NCBI GenBank assembly: GCA_003153395.1
Contig: PLYP01000003.1
Coordinates: forward strand, 22,556 to 86,555
Direction of reading: 5' to 3'
Length of the DNA stretch: 64,000 bases
From: Candidatus Saccharimonadota bacterium
GTDB taxonomy: Bacteria; Patescibacteriota; Saccharimonadia; Saccharimonadales; UBA4665
Numbering within the stretch: position 1 is the stretch's first letter; every line of letters begins with the position of its first letter. Below are positions 42,877-52,679 of the stretch, in pieces. The position numbers and the translations under genes are program-made. The notes below the pieces were generated by a model. The model was not told where the DNA came from and did no database searches. It worked only from the letters and a program-made list of their open reading frames with translations.

Positions 42877-44361
42877 ATGGCAAATGTAACAGCAGCAAAC
42901 GGGAAGCAGACTAGCCACTGGTTAATTTTAATACTACTTGCGCTTGCGCAGTTCATGGTGGTGCTGGATGTGTCTATTGTTAATGTAGCCCTACCTGCCG
43001 TACAGTCAGCTTTTCATATGTCTCAAACTACCTTGCAATGGATAGTTACCGCTTACACTCTAACTTTCGGAGGATTCTTACTACTAGGTGGTCGAAATGC
43101 AGATCTATTTGGACGTCGCCGTACTTTCATAGTTGGAGTTACTGTATTCACCCTAGCTTCCTTAGCTGATGGTTTAGCCCAGTCAGGCGGAATGTTAATA
43201 GTATCTCGAGCAATACAGGGTTTAGCGGGTGCATATATGTCGCCAGCGGCCTTATCTATCATCCTGGTTACATATAGAGAAGGTCACGAGAGAAATGTTG
43301 CATTATCTGTTTGGGGAGCAGTAGCATCAGGTGGTGCTGCGGTTGGTGTACTTTTAGGTGGAATATTAACGCAATATCTTGGATGGAGATGGAACTTCTT
43401 TGTAAATGTGCCAGTTGGTATTTTTGTGGTTATTACCGCGCTTAGAATTCTTCCTATTCATGAATCTGAATCTGAACATAAAAATCTAGATTTACCTGGA
43501 GCTGTATCTGTAACCGGTGGACTTATGATGCTGGTTTATGCACTAGTTAAAGCGCCATTATATGGTTGGACGGAACATAGAACTTTAATTTATTTTGCTA
43601 TTAGCTTTTTAGCTCTAGCTTTCTTTATATACAATGAAAACCGAGCAAAGTACCCACTGATGCCGCTTAAAATATTTAGGATTCGAAATCTCACTGGTGC
43701 AGATTTATTAATGCTATTTATGGCTGCAGGCATGTTCTCCATATTTTTCTTTACGACTCTTTATCTTCAAGAAATACTTGGTTATTCTCCTGTTAAAACA
43801 GGCGTCAGTTTTCTTATAGTCCCAATTGCTATAGCACTAACAGCCACAAATGTGCCCCGACTTATAAAGAAGATTGGCTATAGACCAATTTTAATGGTTG
43901 CACCGCTTGTGGTTTCCTCTGGATTATTTTGGATATCTCATTTGCCAGTTCATGGCACTTTCTGGGGAAATATTGCACCAGGCATGATACTTCTTGGATT
44001 AGGCATGGGCGCAACCTTTGTAAGTGCGACCATTGCAGCTACTACGGGCGTACCTGCAGAAGAGGCTGGATTAGCTTCAGGGTTGCTAAATACGTCTCAA
44101 CAGGTAGGTGGATCACTAGGACTTGCAGTTTTAACGGGCATTGCAACAAGCGCAACAACGAAATATATATCTGATCTGCACTTACATGCCACTCCTGCCA
44201 GAGAAGTAGTAGTAGCTGCTACAGTTCATGGATTCCATGACGGATATTTAGTAGCGTCGACATTCGGTATCGTCGCATCTTTAGTGGCTACTTTTGTAAT
44301 TAAAACCCAAAAAGCAAAAACCGATCCCAGCCACGCTGATATTTCCACTGCCGCTGTATAG
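42877..44361 (+). CDS. DHA2-family MFS multidrug exporter (EmrB/QacA-like)
   Basis: 494 aa with about 14 hydrophobic helices. TM1 signature FMVVLDVSIVNVALPAVQ, then LLGGRNADLFGRRRTFI (motif A) and GLAGAYMSPAALSIILVT; later GLASGLLNTSQQVGGSLG (motif C region). Proton-driven export of hydrophobic compounds is expected. Preceded by CAGAGGAGAAG. Probably regulated by the divergent MarR gene. The remnant at 4942 is a relative. Confidence 0.94.
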   Translation: MANVTAANGKQTSHWLILILLALAQFMVVLDVSIVNVALPAVQSAFHMSQTTLQWIVTAYTLTFGGFLLLGGRNADLFGRRRTFIVGVTVFTLASLADGLAQSGGMLIVSRAIQGLAGAYMSPAALSIILVTYREGHERNVALSVWGAVASGGAAVGVLLGGILTQYLGWRWNFFVNVPVGIFVVITALRILPIHESESEHKNLDLPGAVSVTGGLMMLVYALVKAPLYGWTEHRTLIYFAISFLALAFFIYNENRAKYPLMPLKIFRIRNLTGADLLMLFMAAGMFSIFFFTTLYLQEILGYSPVKTGVSFLIVPIAIALTATNVPRLIKKIGYRPILMVAPLVVSSGLFWISHLPVHGTFWGNIAPGMILLGLGMGATFVSATIAATTGVPAEEAGLASGLLNTSQQVGGSLGLAVLTGIATSATTKYISDLHLHATPAREVVVAATVHGFHDGYLVASTFGIVASLVATFVIKTQKAKTDPSHADISTAAV

Positions 44362-44399
44362 ACTTTAGATTAATACTTCACAAATTAAAATGGCTATGC

Positions 44400-44428
44400 T
44401 TGCATCTGTTAGCTTATACCTATTTAAT
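44400..44428 (+). promoter_or_regulatory. Promoter of the 53-aa gene
   Basis: -35 TTGCAT, 17-bp spacer and -10 TTTAAT, then 7 nt to the ATG at 44436. Leaderless. Confidence 0.5.
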
Positions 44429-44435
44429 TGAGAAT

Positions 44436-44597
44436 ATGAAGGTATTTTTGGTGCTAATTGCTTTAGCAGGAGCGTATCTATATTTTTTACTTCAAACGAC
44501 TACGATCGCCATTAACCAGGCGAAACAGATAGATACAATTTATAAAAAATCTGCAATTGATAGTTCGAAATCAAATGCCTTATCACTTAATTGGTAA
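44436..44597 (+). CDS. Small membrane protein (53 aa)
   Basis: One hydrophobic helix near the N terminus (MKVFLVLIALAGAYLYFLL), then a polar tail with Lys and Ser. The frame opens at 44400, but the promoter spacing favours the ATG at 44436. Its 3' end overlaps the convergent secreted-protein gene by 15 bp. Function unknown; small anchored proteins of this kind cannot be assigned from sequence. Confidence 0.5.
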   Translation: MKVFLVLIALAGAYLYFLLQTTTIAINQAKQIDTIYKKSAIDSSKSNALSLNW

Positions 44598-45263
44598 AGG
44601 TAAGGGAGGCACAATGTATCCAACAGGGGTATGGTTAGTTGCAGCTGTAATATCGGACTGTGCTTGACCAGCAAGTGTCGTAAATTCAGAGGTTGTTATT
44701 ATTGAAGCTCCTCGCATAGTGCTGCTTGCCCCGGTAGTGAAAGTATATCCAACATTATAAGTTGGAGGGGGAGCTTCGTAGCTAGCCCTTACAGACCAAT
44801 TTTTACCGTTATCGATTTTAGATATTTCGAAAGTATACGCTTGGCTTCCAATATTTATATTTTCATCAAGTAGTACGAAATTTACTGCATTAGGATTAGG
44901 CCGTCCATGTGAATCTTTTGTGACTAACGTACGCAGCGTATAACTTCCTACTCCGTGACCAACTTTATCCTTAGCTTTATAGTTAACTTGTAGAAGTTCG
45001 CCATTATGCATTGTTGAATAACTCTGCCGTTGACTAGGTGGAGCGTGGTAGAAATCACTAATTATTTGAGCTGCAAAATTTTCAGCTTTACCTCCAACGG
45101 CGCGTTTAGCAGATGGATCACTAGCGTAAGCCCCAACGGATACAGGAGAAAGAACAGCTATAGCTGCAAGGGAACCTACTTTAGTACATAATGTGCGCCA
45201 TTTCGAACCAAATCTTTTAGATAAATATTCAACTTTGGTCAAATTATTTTCGACTCTTGACAT
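44583..45263 (-). CDS. Secreted protein, unknown function
   Basis: 226 aa. An N-terminal polar/basic stretch (to about 27) precedes a hydrophobic segment VGSLAAIAVLSPVSVGAYA that looks like a signal peptide with cleavage after AYA. The mature 175 residues are beta-rich. The middle part FVLLDENINIGSQAYTFEISKI resembles a lipocalin-like or outer-surface strand pattern but matches no family I can name. The start at 45263 has TTGGAGG upstream; a longer frame to 45305 is less likely. Confidence 0.75.
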   Translation of the reverse strand: MSRVENNLTKVEYLSKRFGSKWRTLCTKVGSLAAIAVLSPVSVGAYASDPSAKRAVGGKAENFAAQIISDFYHAPPSQRQSYSTMHNGELLQVNYKAKDKVGHGVGSYTLRTLVTKDSHGRPNPNAVNFVLLDENINIGSQAYTFEISKIDNGKNWSVRASYEAPPPTYNVGYTFTTGASSTMRGASIITTSEFTTLAGQAQSDITAATNHTPVGYIVPPLPLPIK

Positions 45264-45285
45264 ATATTGCCTCCAATTCAACGCT

Positions 45286-45315
45286 ATAATATGGATATTA
45301 TACAATAGTTATCAA
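45286..45315 (-). promoter_or_regulatory. Promoter of the secreted-protein gene
   Basis: Minus-strand TTGATA (45310-45315), 18-bp spacer and TATTAT (45286-45291). It leaves a short leader with a GGAGG site before the ATG at 45263. Confidence 0.55.
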
Positions 45316-45341
45316 TAAAAAGTAAGTTTAATACTTCACAG

Positions 45342-45352
45342 TGACAATGTCA
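45342..45352. promoter_or_regulatory. Palindrome TGACA-A-TGTCA
   Basis: Perfect inverted repeat between the secreted-protein gene and the foldase gene, close to a TATAGT (45354-45359) that could be a -10 for the foldase operon. Operator-like; the cognate regulator is unknown. Confidence 0.35.
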
Positions 45353-45417
45353 TTATAGTTGTAAATAGTGTCCGCATTTCCTATACTTGAAGAAGAAAAC
45401 ATAAGTGGTATCAATCT

Positions 45418-46386
45418 GTGGCAAAAACCTCCCATAAAATAACCGAATTAGAAGATAATAAGAAAGTCTTTAATAGACGATACCTATTTTTAATTATAGT
45501 TATAGGAATTGTCATCCTGATTTTCTTTGTGTTTCGTAACAATGGTCAAAAAACACCAAAAGGTACAGTTTTTGTAATAAATGGTAAAAACTATTCAAGC
45601 AAAGATGTTAATTCTATTATTTCGTATCCATTAGATAGTAAACAGGGAACGCGTGATTATTTAAGCCACAAGGTCTACAACTACTTAATTAGACAACAAG
45701 AAGCGCAAAAACTCAATATCGTGCCTTCTGAAACTGATATTCAAAGGGCTAAAACAACAGAATTTGGTTTTCAATTAGATAATAAGCAAACAAGTTCAGA
45801 ATGGGTAAAATTAGTATCTTATGATTATGCTCTCCAACAAAACATCGAAACAAATAATGTAAGTAGTTACGAAGGATTCTCTTTAATATTTTGGTTTGCT
45901 CAACACCTTGAAACTGGGCCAGCGTTTAGGGTTGCAGATTTTGGAAACCAAAAATTAGTTAAACAAGATCAAGCATACGCAAGTAGCCGTGCTAATTACT
46001 ATTATGGACAATTAAAGTCTAAATCGATGACTGCAGACGAAGTTTTGCGATCAGTCCAAAATGATAACAGACTTAGCTTTGTTGCAGATGTTAATAAATA
46101 TATGAGCTATAGTACGCATTTTGGTTTAGATAATAATAAAACATGGCAAATACAGGCTTGGTATCCTGATGTAATAAATTATGTTTCCAGTCAGTCGAGT
46201 CCAGGTTTAAGCTCTATACGTACTGGAAAGGTAAATGTAGTTAATGTTCCAAAGTCTTCAAAAGATTATGCTAATGGCTATTACTATATAGTACAATTGG
46301 ATAAGGCTAAGAAAATATCAAATATAACTACAAATGATTTCTCTAAAGATACGAGCACGATAAAAGCTAAGTATATCGGATGGTAA
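45418..46386 (+). CDS. Membrane-anchored SurA/PrsA-like chaperone
   Basis: 322 aa, GTG start. TM anchor at about 22-40 (RYLFLIIVIGIVILIFFVF). Then comes a SurA_N-type helical domain: GTVFVINGKNYSSKDVNSII, DYLSHKVYNYLIRQQEAQKLNIVPSETDIQRA. The C-terminal part has no clear peptidyl-prolyl isomerase signature, so it may be a chaperone only. It ends 3 bp before the giant secreted protein, suggesting it folds or protects that protein outside the membrane. That pairing is inferred. Confidence 0.75.
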   Translation: MAKTSHKITELEDNKKVFNRRYLFLIIVIGIVILIFFVFRNNGQKTPKGTVFVINGKNYSSKDVNSIISYPLDSKQGTRDYLSHKVYNYLIRQQEAQKLNIVPSETDIQRAKTTEFGFQLDNKQTSSEWVKLVSYDYALQQNIETNNVSSYEGFSLIFWFAQHLETGPAFRVADFGNQKLVKQDQAYASSRANYYYGQLKSKSMTADEVLRSVQNDNRLSFVADVNKYMSYSTHFGLDNNKTWQIQAWYPDVINYVSSQSSPGLSSIRTGKVNVVNVPKSSKDYANGYYYIVQLDKAKKISNITTNDFSKDTSTIKAKYIGW

Positions 46387-46389
46387 ATA

Positions 46390-49300
46390 ATGTATTTTAA
46401 TATCATCACACATTTTAGGCCACGTAATATAGTGCTTGCGGTTATCGTAATAATGGGCTTTTTAAGCATAAACATAATATTACATTCACCAAAAGTATTT
46501 GCAGATTGTGGAGTTAATACAGGTAATAGTATTGATTGGCAAGGAGCAGTCGTTACTGTTGACTGGCATCATTATAATGGTAGTACCACTCAGGCAAACG
46601 ATGTTCATATACGTGTATGGTCTCAAGGAAATTCAGCCCACGCATATCCCACAAATAATATAGTTCATATCGACTCAAGCCATAGTGAAGTAGGTGCTGT
46701 ATACTCCGATTCCGGGGGTGGAGGAGCAGACTTTAGCCAAGTTGGTTTAGGATGGGCTGGAAGTGGGGGGTGTAGTTCTAGTAAAACGTTTGGTCACGGA
46801 AGTGGAGTGGTGCTTGGTTATGGAAACACATCGCCTTGTGCCGGTGGTTGCGGTGGTTTGAATGGAGCATATAACTGGGCGCTTCGATGTGGAATACATG
46901 AAGGTAACCCACAGACTTTTTATTATTCAGCAGTGAATCTTCCCGGAGGGGCAGCATCAGGTGGGTACTGGACGAGCAGTATGGGCAGTTATCCTGCGCA
47001 TGGCGGAAATGGTGCAAATGGATATACAGATGTAATCCTATTAACATACCATGAGCCTACGCCACCCACTCATACCCCCCCACCTGTATCAGCAACATTG
47101 ACATGTAATACTGTAGATGTTAATTCTCCGGATAGTACAACTCAACCTCACGATCAATACGAGGTTACTATTACTGATAGTACGAGTCCTGGTGGACCTC
47201 CGCAGAATATCTACTACAATGCATACGTAATACACGCCCATCATCCTGTGATAACCGTACCATTTTCATTTACTCCGCACTGGCAGTATGTAAATTTGTC
47301 AGTTGTTGATGCGCATCATAATATAGTAACTGGTGCGTGGACTAGAACCGTTGTGAGTACACAATCGGTGGGACCATGCTACTCTGCTGAGTGCTCATTA
47401 ACAATAAATACTAATCTTCCGGGAGGATATGTCCTTGCGGGCCAAACATATAATGTTACTGCCACTTTATACAACGATAGTCCTAGTGGACTAGACTTAC
47501 CTGGCAATACCGGTAACCCTTCACAGTACTTAGAAGTTCAAAATAATGGCGGTAATTTTGGTTTTCTATCTCCCTATAGTGGTCCCATATCAATTAATGG
47601 ATCGGTTCAAGTTACTTTTCCAATGTCATTTTCTTCGAGTGGAACATTGCAGGGACAAGCCGCATATAATGGAGCGTACTTTGTAGGTGCTGCTCCTGGG
47701 GCGCCAGGCTATTCATGTTCTACTCCTGTTAATATATACCCGCCCCCTTTAATTACTACTGATAGTGTAAGTTGTTCAGCAGCAACTGTATCTGGCTGGG
47801 CGTTTGATCCTCTTGCTTCGGACTCATCCATTAATGTAGAAGTATATATTGATGGCCACACTATTCCCGGCGATCCATTTTTAGCTAACCAACCAAGGCC
47901 TGACGTAGATGCTGCCTACGGGATAGGAGGGAATCATGGCTTCAACATTGCATTTCCTGCTAGCTATCAAGACGGTGTTAACCATAGTTTTTCTATCGTT
48001 GCATTAGATCCCTATGGTATTGAAAATAGTGGTCCGAGCAACTCGAGTATGACAGGATGTGAGTCATTTCATATTGCGCCAGGGTCAAGTGGTGCCCATC
48101 TAATGAAATGTGTTGCTGGTATATGCACAGTAACATCTGAAGATCCGAACTCATTTGGTAGTCAGTCTAACGACACAAGTGTAACAACTACTTATGGTTC
48201 TTCTCATACATCTTATTATGGTCCATCCCCCAGTTATTCCCCAGGTTTTCCGGGCGTTCCAGTGAATGCAAGCTACACATATACATTTAACGGAGCAGCA
48301 GTAAGCGGAGGAGTAGTACCTAGCCCTACTGGTTCTGGGCGTTTTCTTGATCAAAACTATTCAGCACCGTTATTGCAACCGATAGTTACAGATGCAAATT
48401 CAGCCGGAAATCAATATTGTTTATACGCTAATGTAAATATAAGTGATGGATTTATTCAAAAAGATGGAACCATCCTTTCACCACCACCTCCAAGTACTAA
48501 TCCTAATCCAGATAACTCTACTCCTAGCTGTGACACTGTGACTAACAGACCCTTCTTTAAAGTTGCAAGTGGAAATATAGCGGCAGGCGGGGGATTTAGC
48601 TCAGCTGGTGGAAGTTGTACTGGAGGTGGAACAATAGGTGGCTGGAATAATGACTCCGGTACTTATGACTATGGTTCGAGTAGCCAGTTAAGTGCATTGG
48701 CTTTATTGAATATCACAGGATTAGCCAGTGCCCGTACAAGTATAACGCGTCCTCCTACAGATCTAACCTTTGCAAATGCTGTTCCTCCTACATACGACGC
48801 TTATAGTCCAAGTCTTGGAGGAGGATTCGATCCAGGTGGAAGTCAATGCTTTACTTCTGAAACAGCGCCTACTAGTGGAGATAGTCATAGCTCTACCGGA
48901 GATCAGACAGTTGGTGGACTGAGTATTCCAGTTGCAGATCAAAAATCATACTTTGTTTCTGGAGGTAATGTGTATATAACCAGCAACATTACCTATCAAG
49001 GTAGTGGGGGAGGCTGGGGTAAAATTAGCGATGTCCCATCATTTTTACTTGACGTTAAGGGAGGCAATATATATATCTCTCCAGGAGTTACAGAACTTGA
49101 TGGAATATATATAGCCGAACCTAATGGTGCGACTGGAGGAAAAATCTTTACATGTGCGAGTGGACTAGGTAGTCCTGTTGCTCAGCAAAATATCTTTTCA
49201 ACTTGCAATAACCAATTGACTGTATATGGAAATTTTGTAGCTAATCAAGTTAATATGATGAGGTCATTTGGTTCGCTTAGAGACGAAACCCCAAACCCTA

Positions 49301-49782
49301 CGGGGAGTATTACGCCACTGGCACCTGGTGAATTACTCTCTACTTCAGGTATGAGACCTCCTCAGTATGTACATGAGTGTCAGACACCAACTGGCACAAT
49401 TTATGTCTCGCATGGAGGTAGTCCGAAATGCTTATCAGGTGATACATTTAAATTTGACTACGGACCTACAGCACCCAGAACTTACTACTCCGTTCCTTGT
49501 GCATCTATTACCGGTGGCCAACTGCGCTACATTTACATAGCTTCAGTTGAAACATGTCCAACAGGCACGTCTGGATCCAATTTAACGGGAGCCGCTGCGG
49601 GACCACCTAGCCCGCTTATTTGTAGCAACGCTAATCTTGCAAGTTGGTTATCAACTCAAACATGTGCGGCCGAAGTATTCTATCAGACACCTGAAACATA
49701 TTTGTCTACCCCGGCAGACGAACCTCCCAGTGGTGGCGCTACACAATATAATGCCATAACTAGCTTGCCACCTGTGCTATGA
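46390..49782 (+). CDS. Giant secreted adhesin-like protein of the T4P locus
   Basis: 1130 aa. Signal peptide about 12-38 (NIVLAVIVIMGFLSINIIL ending KVFA, cleavage before DCGVN). The mature part is Gly/Ser/Pro-rich with even Cys pairs. Regions in order: an N-terminal beta region to about 210 with WHHYNGST and GNTSPCAGGCGG; two Ig-like stretches (to about 460); a GWAFDP-type domain near 465-560 (VSGWAFDPLASDSS then GNHGFNIAFP), a fold also seen in actinobacterial secreted proteins; Pro/Ser linkers; and a C-terminal right-handed-beta-like region (GGNVYITSNITYQ, GGNIYISPGVTELDG, LTVYGNFVANQVNMM) resembling PilX/DUF7305-like proteins. A pilus-tip adhesin or surface binder is inferred. Confidence 0.72.
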   Translation: MYFNIITHFRPRNIVLAVIVIMGFLSINIILHSPKVFADCGVNTGNSIDWQGAVVTVDWHHYNGSTTQANDVHIRVWSQGNSAHAYPTNNIVHIDSSHSEVGAVYSDSGGGGADFSQVGLGWAGSGGCSSSKTFGHGSGVVLGYGNTSPCAGGCGGLNGAYNWALRCGIHEGNPQTFYYSAVNLPGGAASGGYWTSSMGSYPAHGGNGANGYTDVILLTYHEPTPPTHTPPPVSATLTCNTVDVNSPDSTTQPHDQYEVTITDSTSPGGPPQNIYYNAYVIHAHHPVITVPFSFTPHWQYVNLSVVDAHHNIVTGAWTRTVVSTQSVGPCYSAECSLTINTNLPGGYVLAGQTYNVTATLYNDSPSGLDLPGNTGNPSQYLEVQNNGGNFGFLSPYSGPISINGSVQVTFPMSFSSSGTLQGQAAYNGAYFVGAAPGAPGYSCSTPVNIYPPPLITTDSVSCSAATVSGWAFDPLASDSSINVEVYIDGHTIPGDPFLANQPRPDVDAAYGIGGNHGFNIAFPASYQDGVNHSFSIVALDPYGIENSGPSNSSMTGCESFHIAPGSSGAHLMKCVAGICTVTSEDPNSFGSQSNDTSVTTTYGSSHTSYYGPSPSYSPGFPGVPVNASYTYTFNGAAVSGGVVPSPTGSGRFLDQNYSAPLLQPIVTDANSAGNQYCLYANVNISDGFIQKDGTILSPPPPSTNPNPDNSTPSCDTVTNRPFFKVASGNIAAGGGFSSAGGSCTGGGTIGGWNNDSGTYDYGSSSQLSALALLNITGLASARTSITRPPTDLTFANAVPPTYDAYSPSLGGGFDPGGSQCFTSETAPTSGDSHSSTGDQTVGGLSIPVADQKSYFVSGGNVYITSNITYQGSGGGWGKISDVPSFLLDVKGGNIYISPGVTELDGIYIAEPNGATGGKIFTCASGLGSPVAQQNIFSTCNNQLTVYGNFVANQVNMMRSFGSLRDETPNPTGSITPLAPGELLSTSGMRPPQYVHECQTPTGTIYVSHGGSPKCLSGDTFKFDYGPTAPRTYYSVPCASITGGQLRYIYIASVETCPTGTSGSNLTGAAAGPPSPLICSNANLASWLSTQTCAAEVFYQTPETYLSTPADEPPSGGATQYNAITSLPPVL

Positions 49783-49912
49783 TAATATTAAGCATAATAA
49801 TTATTAAAATAGGAAATATATAAAAAGAAATGGGTGGGCAAAAACAAAATCCTCACTTCAATAACGGGCCTATGAATTTATGGAGTGTTAAATATTTAGT
49901 CAGGAGAAGTTT

Positions 49913-50950
49913 ATGAGCCTTATTCTGGGAACTTCTGGTGAATTTTTTGGTTTGGACATAGGCGTTTCGGGCATCAGACTTGTTCAACTACATGGTGGCA
50001 GTCGTCCCAAAACTTTAGTTAAATACGCGTATGTACCCTTAGAAACTAAGCTTGCACAAAGCGATTCTAAGGCAGATCTTCAAAAGTTAGCACAGACTGT
50101 CTCGCAGTTAGTAAATCAAGCTCATGTTTCTACTAAAGATGTTGCGGTAGGCATACCATCTAACAGAGTATTTACTACTGTAGCTGATGTAGACCGGCTG
50201 CCTAGAAACGAGCTTGAAAAAGCAATTGATTTTCAAGCTGACTCCTTAATCCCGACTCCTTTAGCAGAATCAAAGGTAGACTGGGCTCTTATAGGTGACT
50301 CGCCAACAGATAAAACAAAACAAGAAATACTTCTCTCAAGTGTTCCCAACTCATTTGTAGAAAATAGACTTGATATGTTGGAATCTATTGGCCTAAATGT
50401 TATTGCATTTGAACCAGATAATCTAGCTGTAGCAAGAGCTATTGGCGGAGCTAATACGTCCGCACAGTTAATTATAGATGTCGGGCATAGATCGACGGAC
50501 ATGGTAATTGTCTTAGGTGACATACCTCATTTAACTCGAAATATACCTACGGGAGTTGAAGCTATCATTAGATCAGCAGAGCAAAATCTCAGCATTGATG
50601 CGAAACAGGCTGAGCAATTTGTCTTTAAGTTTGGTTTAAGTAAAGATAAACTTGAAGGCCAAGTATTTGAAGCTATTAGCGGAACTATTGACTTACTTAC
50701 ATCAGAAATCGAAAAATCAATTAAATTTTTCCAAACGAGATATAACGGTACAAAAGTAGAAAACATAGTAGTAACTGGCGGTGCCTCTGTTATACCTGAA
50801 TTTCCGTTATATTTGGCTAATAAATTTAGCCTAAATGTTGAGATAGGCAATTCTTGGAAAAATGTAGCTTATAGCGCGGACAGACAGAATGAGCTACTTG
50901 CTATATCAAATCAATTTGGTGTTGCAGTAGGGTTGGCGGAGCGTTTGTAA
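49913..50950 (+). CDS. pilM: Type IV pilus assembly ATPase-like protein PilM
   Basis: 345 aa, actin-like fold (FGLDIGVSGIRLVQL, GVAVGLAERL at the end; the GG...DVGHRSTDMVIV and VTGGASVIPEF segments are ATP-site-like). Cytoplasmic partner of PilN that forms the inner-membrane alignment complex. Preceded by CAGGAGAAG. It begins the pilM-N-O assembly block. Confidence 0.93.
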   Translation: MSLILGTSGEFFGLDIGVSGIRLVQLHGGSRPKTLVKYAYVPLETKLAQSDSKADLQKLAQTVSQLVNQAHVSTKDVAVGIPSNRVFTTVADVDRLPRNELEKAIDFQADSLIPTPLAESKVDWALIGDSPTDKTKQEILLSSVPNSFVENRLDMLESIGLNVIAFEPDNLAVARAIGGANTSAQLIIDVGHRSTDMVIVLGDIPHLTRNIPTGVEAIIRSAEQNLSIDAKQAEQFVFKFGLSKDKLEGQVFEAISGTIDLLTSEIEKSIKFFQTRYNGTKVENIVVTGGASVIPEFPLYLANKFSLNVEIGNSWKNVAYSADRQNELLAISNQFGVAVGLAERL

Positions 50951-50990
50951 TGTTTAGATTAGTCAATACTTATAAGATGGAAGTACTAAT

Positions 50991-51695
50991 ATGATACAGC
51001 TTAATCTATTGCCAAAAGTAAAGCTGGAGTATATTAAGGCTCAGCGGACACGTCGAATTGTAATTAGTGTTTCTATTTTGGTTTGTATTATTTCCGTTGC
51101 ATTATTATTTTTATTATTTAGTTACGACTTACTTCAAAAAAAGCACTTAAGTGATTTAGATAAGGACATAAAAACCGAAGTGAGCCAGTTACAAGCAAAG
51201 CCAGGGATTAATCAAATATTAACTGTACAAAATCAACTTGAAAGTCTAACCACTCTTCATTCTGGAAAACCTGCTGTTAGCCAATTGTTTAATTATGTTA
51301 ATGAGGTAACTCCTGCGCAGGCAGATATTAGTGATTTAACCGTAGATTTTACCAAACAAAGTATATCTATAACAGGTAGTGCCGATAATTTAAGTAGCGT
51401 TAATCAATACATTGATACTCTTAAATTAACTACGTATAAGACAAACAAGAACAGCAGTGCTACAAAGGCTTTTAATTCCGTAGTTTTGAGCAATTTTGGT
51501 TTAAGTTCCACTGCATCTAGTGGTAAACCTGCAACGTTTACTATTACTTTAAATTATGATCCAAATATTTTTGACATTACTCAATCCGCAGTGCTCTCAG
51601 TACCTAACACAACTACGACACGACTTGAAGTTAGTTCACCAAGTGATTTATTCGCACCAGGAGCAAATAAAACTTCTACCCAAGGAGGACAATAA
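50991..51695 (+). CDS. pilN: PilN-like pilus alignment protein
   Basis: 234 aa. Short cytoplasmic N terminus starting IQLNLLPKVKLEYIKAQRTRR, the PilM-binding INLLP motif typical of PilN, then one TM (about 22-45) and a periplasmic-type coiled/alpha-beta domain. The stop shares a base with the next gene's start (translational coupling). Confidence 0.87.
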   Translation: MIQLNLLPKVKLEYIKAQRTRRIVISVSILVCIISVALLFLLFSYDLLQKKHLSDLDKDIKTEVSQLQAKPGINQILTVQNQLESLTTLHSGKPAVSQLFNYVNEVTPAQADISDLTVDFTKQSISITGSADNLSSVNQYIDTLKLTTYKTNKNSSATKAFNSVVLSNFGLSSTASSGKPATFTITLNYDPNIFDITQSAVLSVPNTTTTRLEVSSPSDLFAPGANKTSTQGGQ

Positions 51696-52372
51696 TGGAT
51701 CGTCCTGAAATTTCTACAAAGCGTCTAGCTATAAGTAAGGCAAATGGACAAATGGTAATTATTGTAGCTATAACTTCATTTATTACTGTTTTTTGCTTAA
51801 TAGCTTCAAAGTCATTGCTGAGCCAAAACAGCTATCAAGCTAGAGTTACCACTTCTAAAACACTTGCCCATACTCAACTTTTAAGTAATTTAAAAGCCTA
51901 CGACACTTTGTCTTCTTCATACAAAAAATTTGTTTCAGAAAATACAAATATTATTGGCGGTCAAAATAATGGATCAGGCCAAAACGATGGCAATAATGCC
52001 AAAATTATACTTGATGCTCTGCCAAGTACGTATGATTTTCCTGCATTAACGTCATCTATTGAAGACATACTAAACTCAGCGAATGTAAAAGTTACAAGTA
52101 TAGGTGGAACTGATCAGCAAGTAAGCCAAGGAACAAATAGCGCAAGCCCTAGTCCTCAACCAGTAAATATACCTTTCTCCTTTTCTATTAGTAATGGAAC
52201 ATATGCCTCAATCCAACAGCTTATAAGTAAGCTTCAAAATTCTATAAGGCCAATTCAGATAGATAATATAGATATGAGCGGTGGTTCAAGTAATATGACT
52301 TTGACAGTGAATGCTCATACCTTTTATCAACCGTCGAAAAATTTAAGCATAACTAGTAAGGTAGTAAAATGA
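51695..52372 (+). CDS. pilO: PilO-like pilus alignment protein
   Basis: 225 aa. One N-terminal TM (about 20-40, MVIIVAITSFITVFCLIA), a short coil, and an extracytoplasmic domain (YDFPALTSSIEDILNSANVKVTSIGG, with IPFSFSISNGTYASIQQLISKL) of the PilO ferredoxin-like type. It pairs with PilN. Overlaps the next gene by 4 bp (ATGA). Confidence 0.8.
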   Translation: MDRPEISTKRLAISKANGQMVIIVAITSFITVFCLIASKSLLSQNSYQARVTTSKTLAHTQLLSNLKAYDTLSSSYKKFVSENTNIIGGQNNGSGQNDGNNAKIILDALPSTYDFPALTSSIEDILNSANVKVTSIGGTDQQVSQGTNSASPSPQPVNIPFSFSISNGTYASIQQLISKLQNSIRPIQIDNIDMSGGSSNMTLTVNAHTFYQPSKNLSITSKVVK

Positions 52373-52620
52373 AACAAAAAGATATTGCCCTTATTTTGAT
52401 TATAATAGTGGTCAGCGCTGCAATTTCATTATTTGTTTCCAATTCAGTGTTTTCATCACCAAAAAATAGGCAACAATCAGTTCAAGTCGTTCAAGTTATT
52501 ACCACAGATTTTCCGTCTGCTGATAGCAGGTACTTTAATAGTAATGCGTTTGATCCAGCAAAACTTATTACAATTGGACAAAACTCTAATAGCAATCCAT
52601 TTAGTGGATCTTCGCAATAG
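52369..52620 (+). CDS. Small single-TM protein in the pilus operon
   Basis: 83 aa. TM at about 6-25 (IALILIIIVVSAAISLFV), then a short Ser/Asn-rich tail. Possibly a PilP-like minor component or membrane stabiliser. Overlaps pilO by 4 bp, so it is in the same operon. No family match. Confidence 0.65.
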   Translation: MKQKDIALILIIIVVSAAISLFVSNSVFSSPKNRQQSVQVVQVITTDFPSADSRYFNSNAFDPAKLITIGQNSNSNPFSGSSQ

Positions 52621-52679
52621 GAGTTTAATTCGTTGAATAGCATAGATATATTACGTCGCAACGTTATTTGGGATGACTG

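Noticed and set aside
52433..52636. Second ORF inside the 83-aa pilus gene
   Set aside because: Out-of-frame shadow of the 83-aa gene, with no start or ribosome site of its own.
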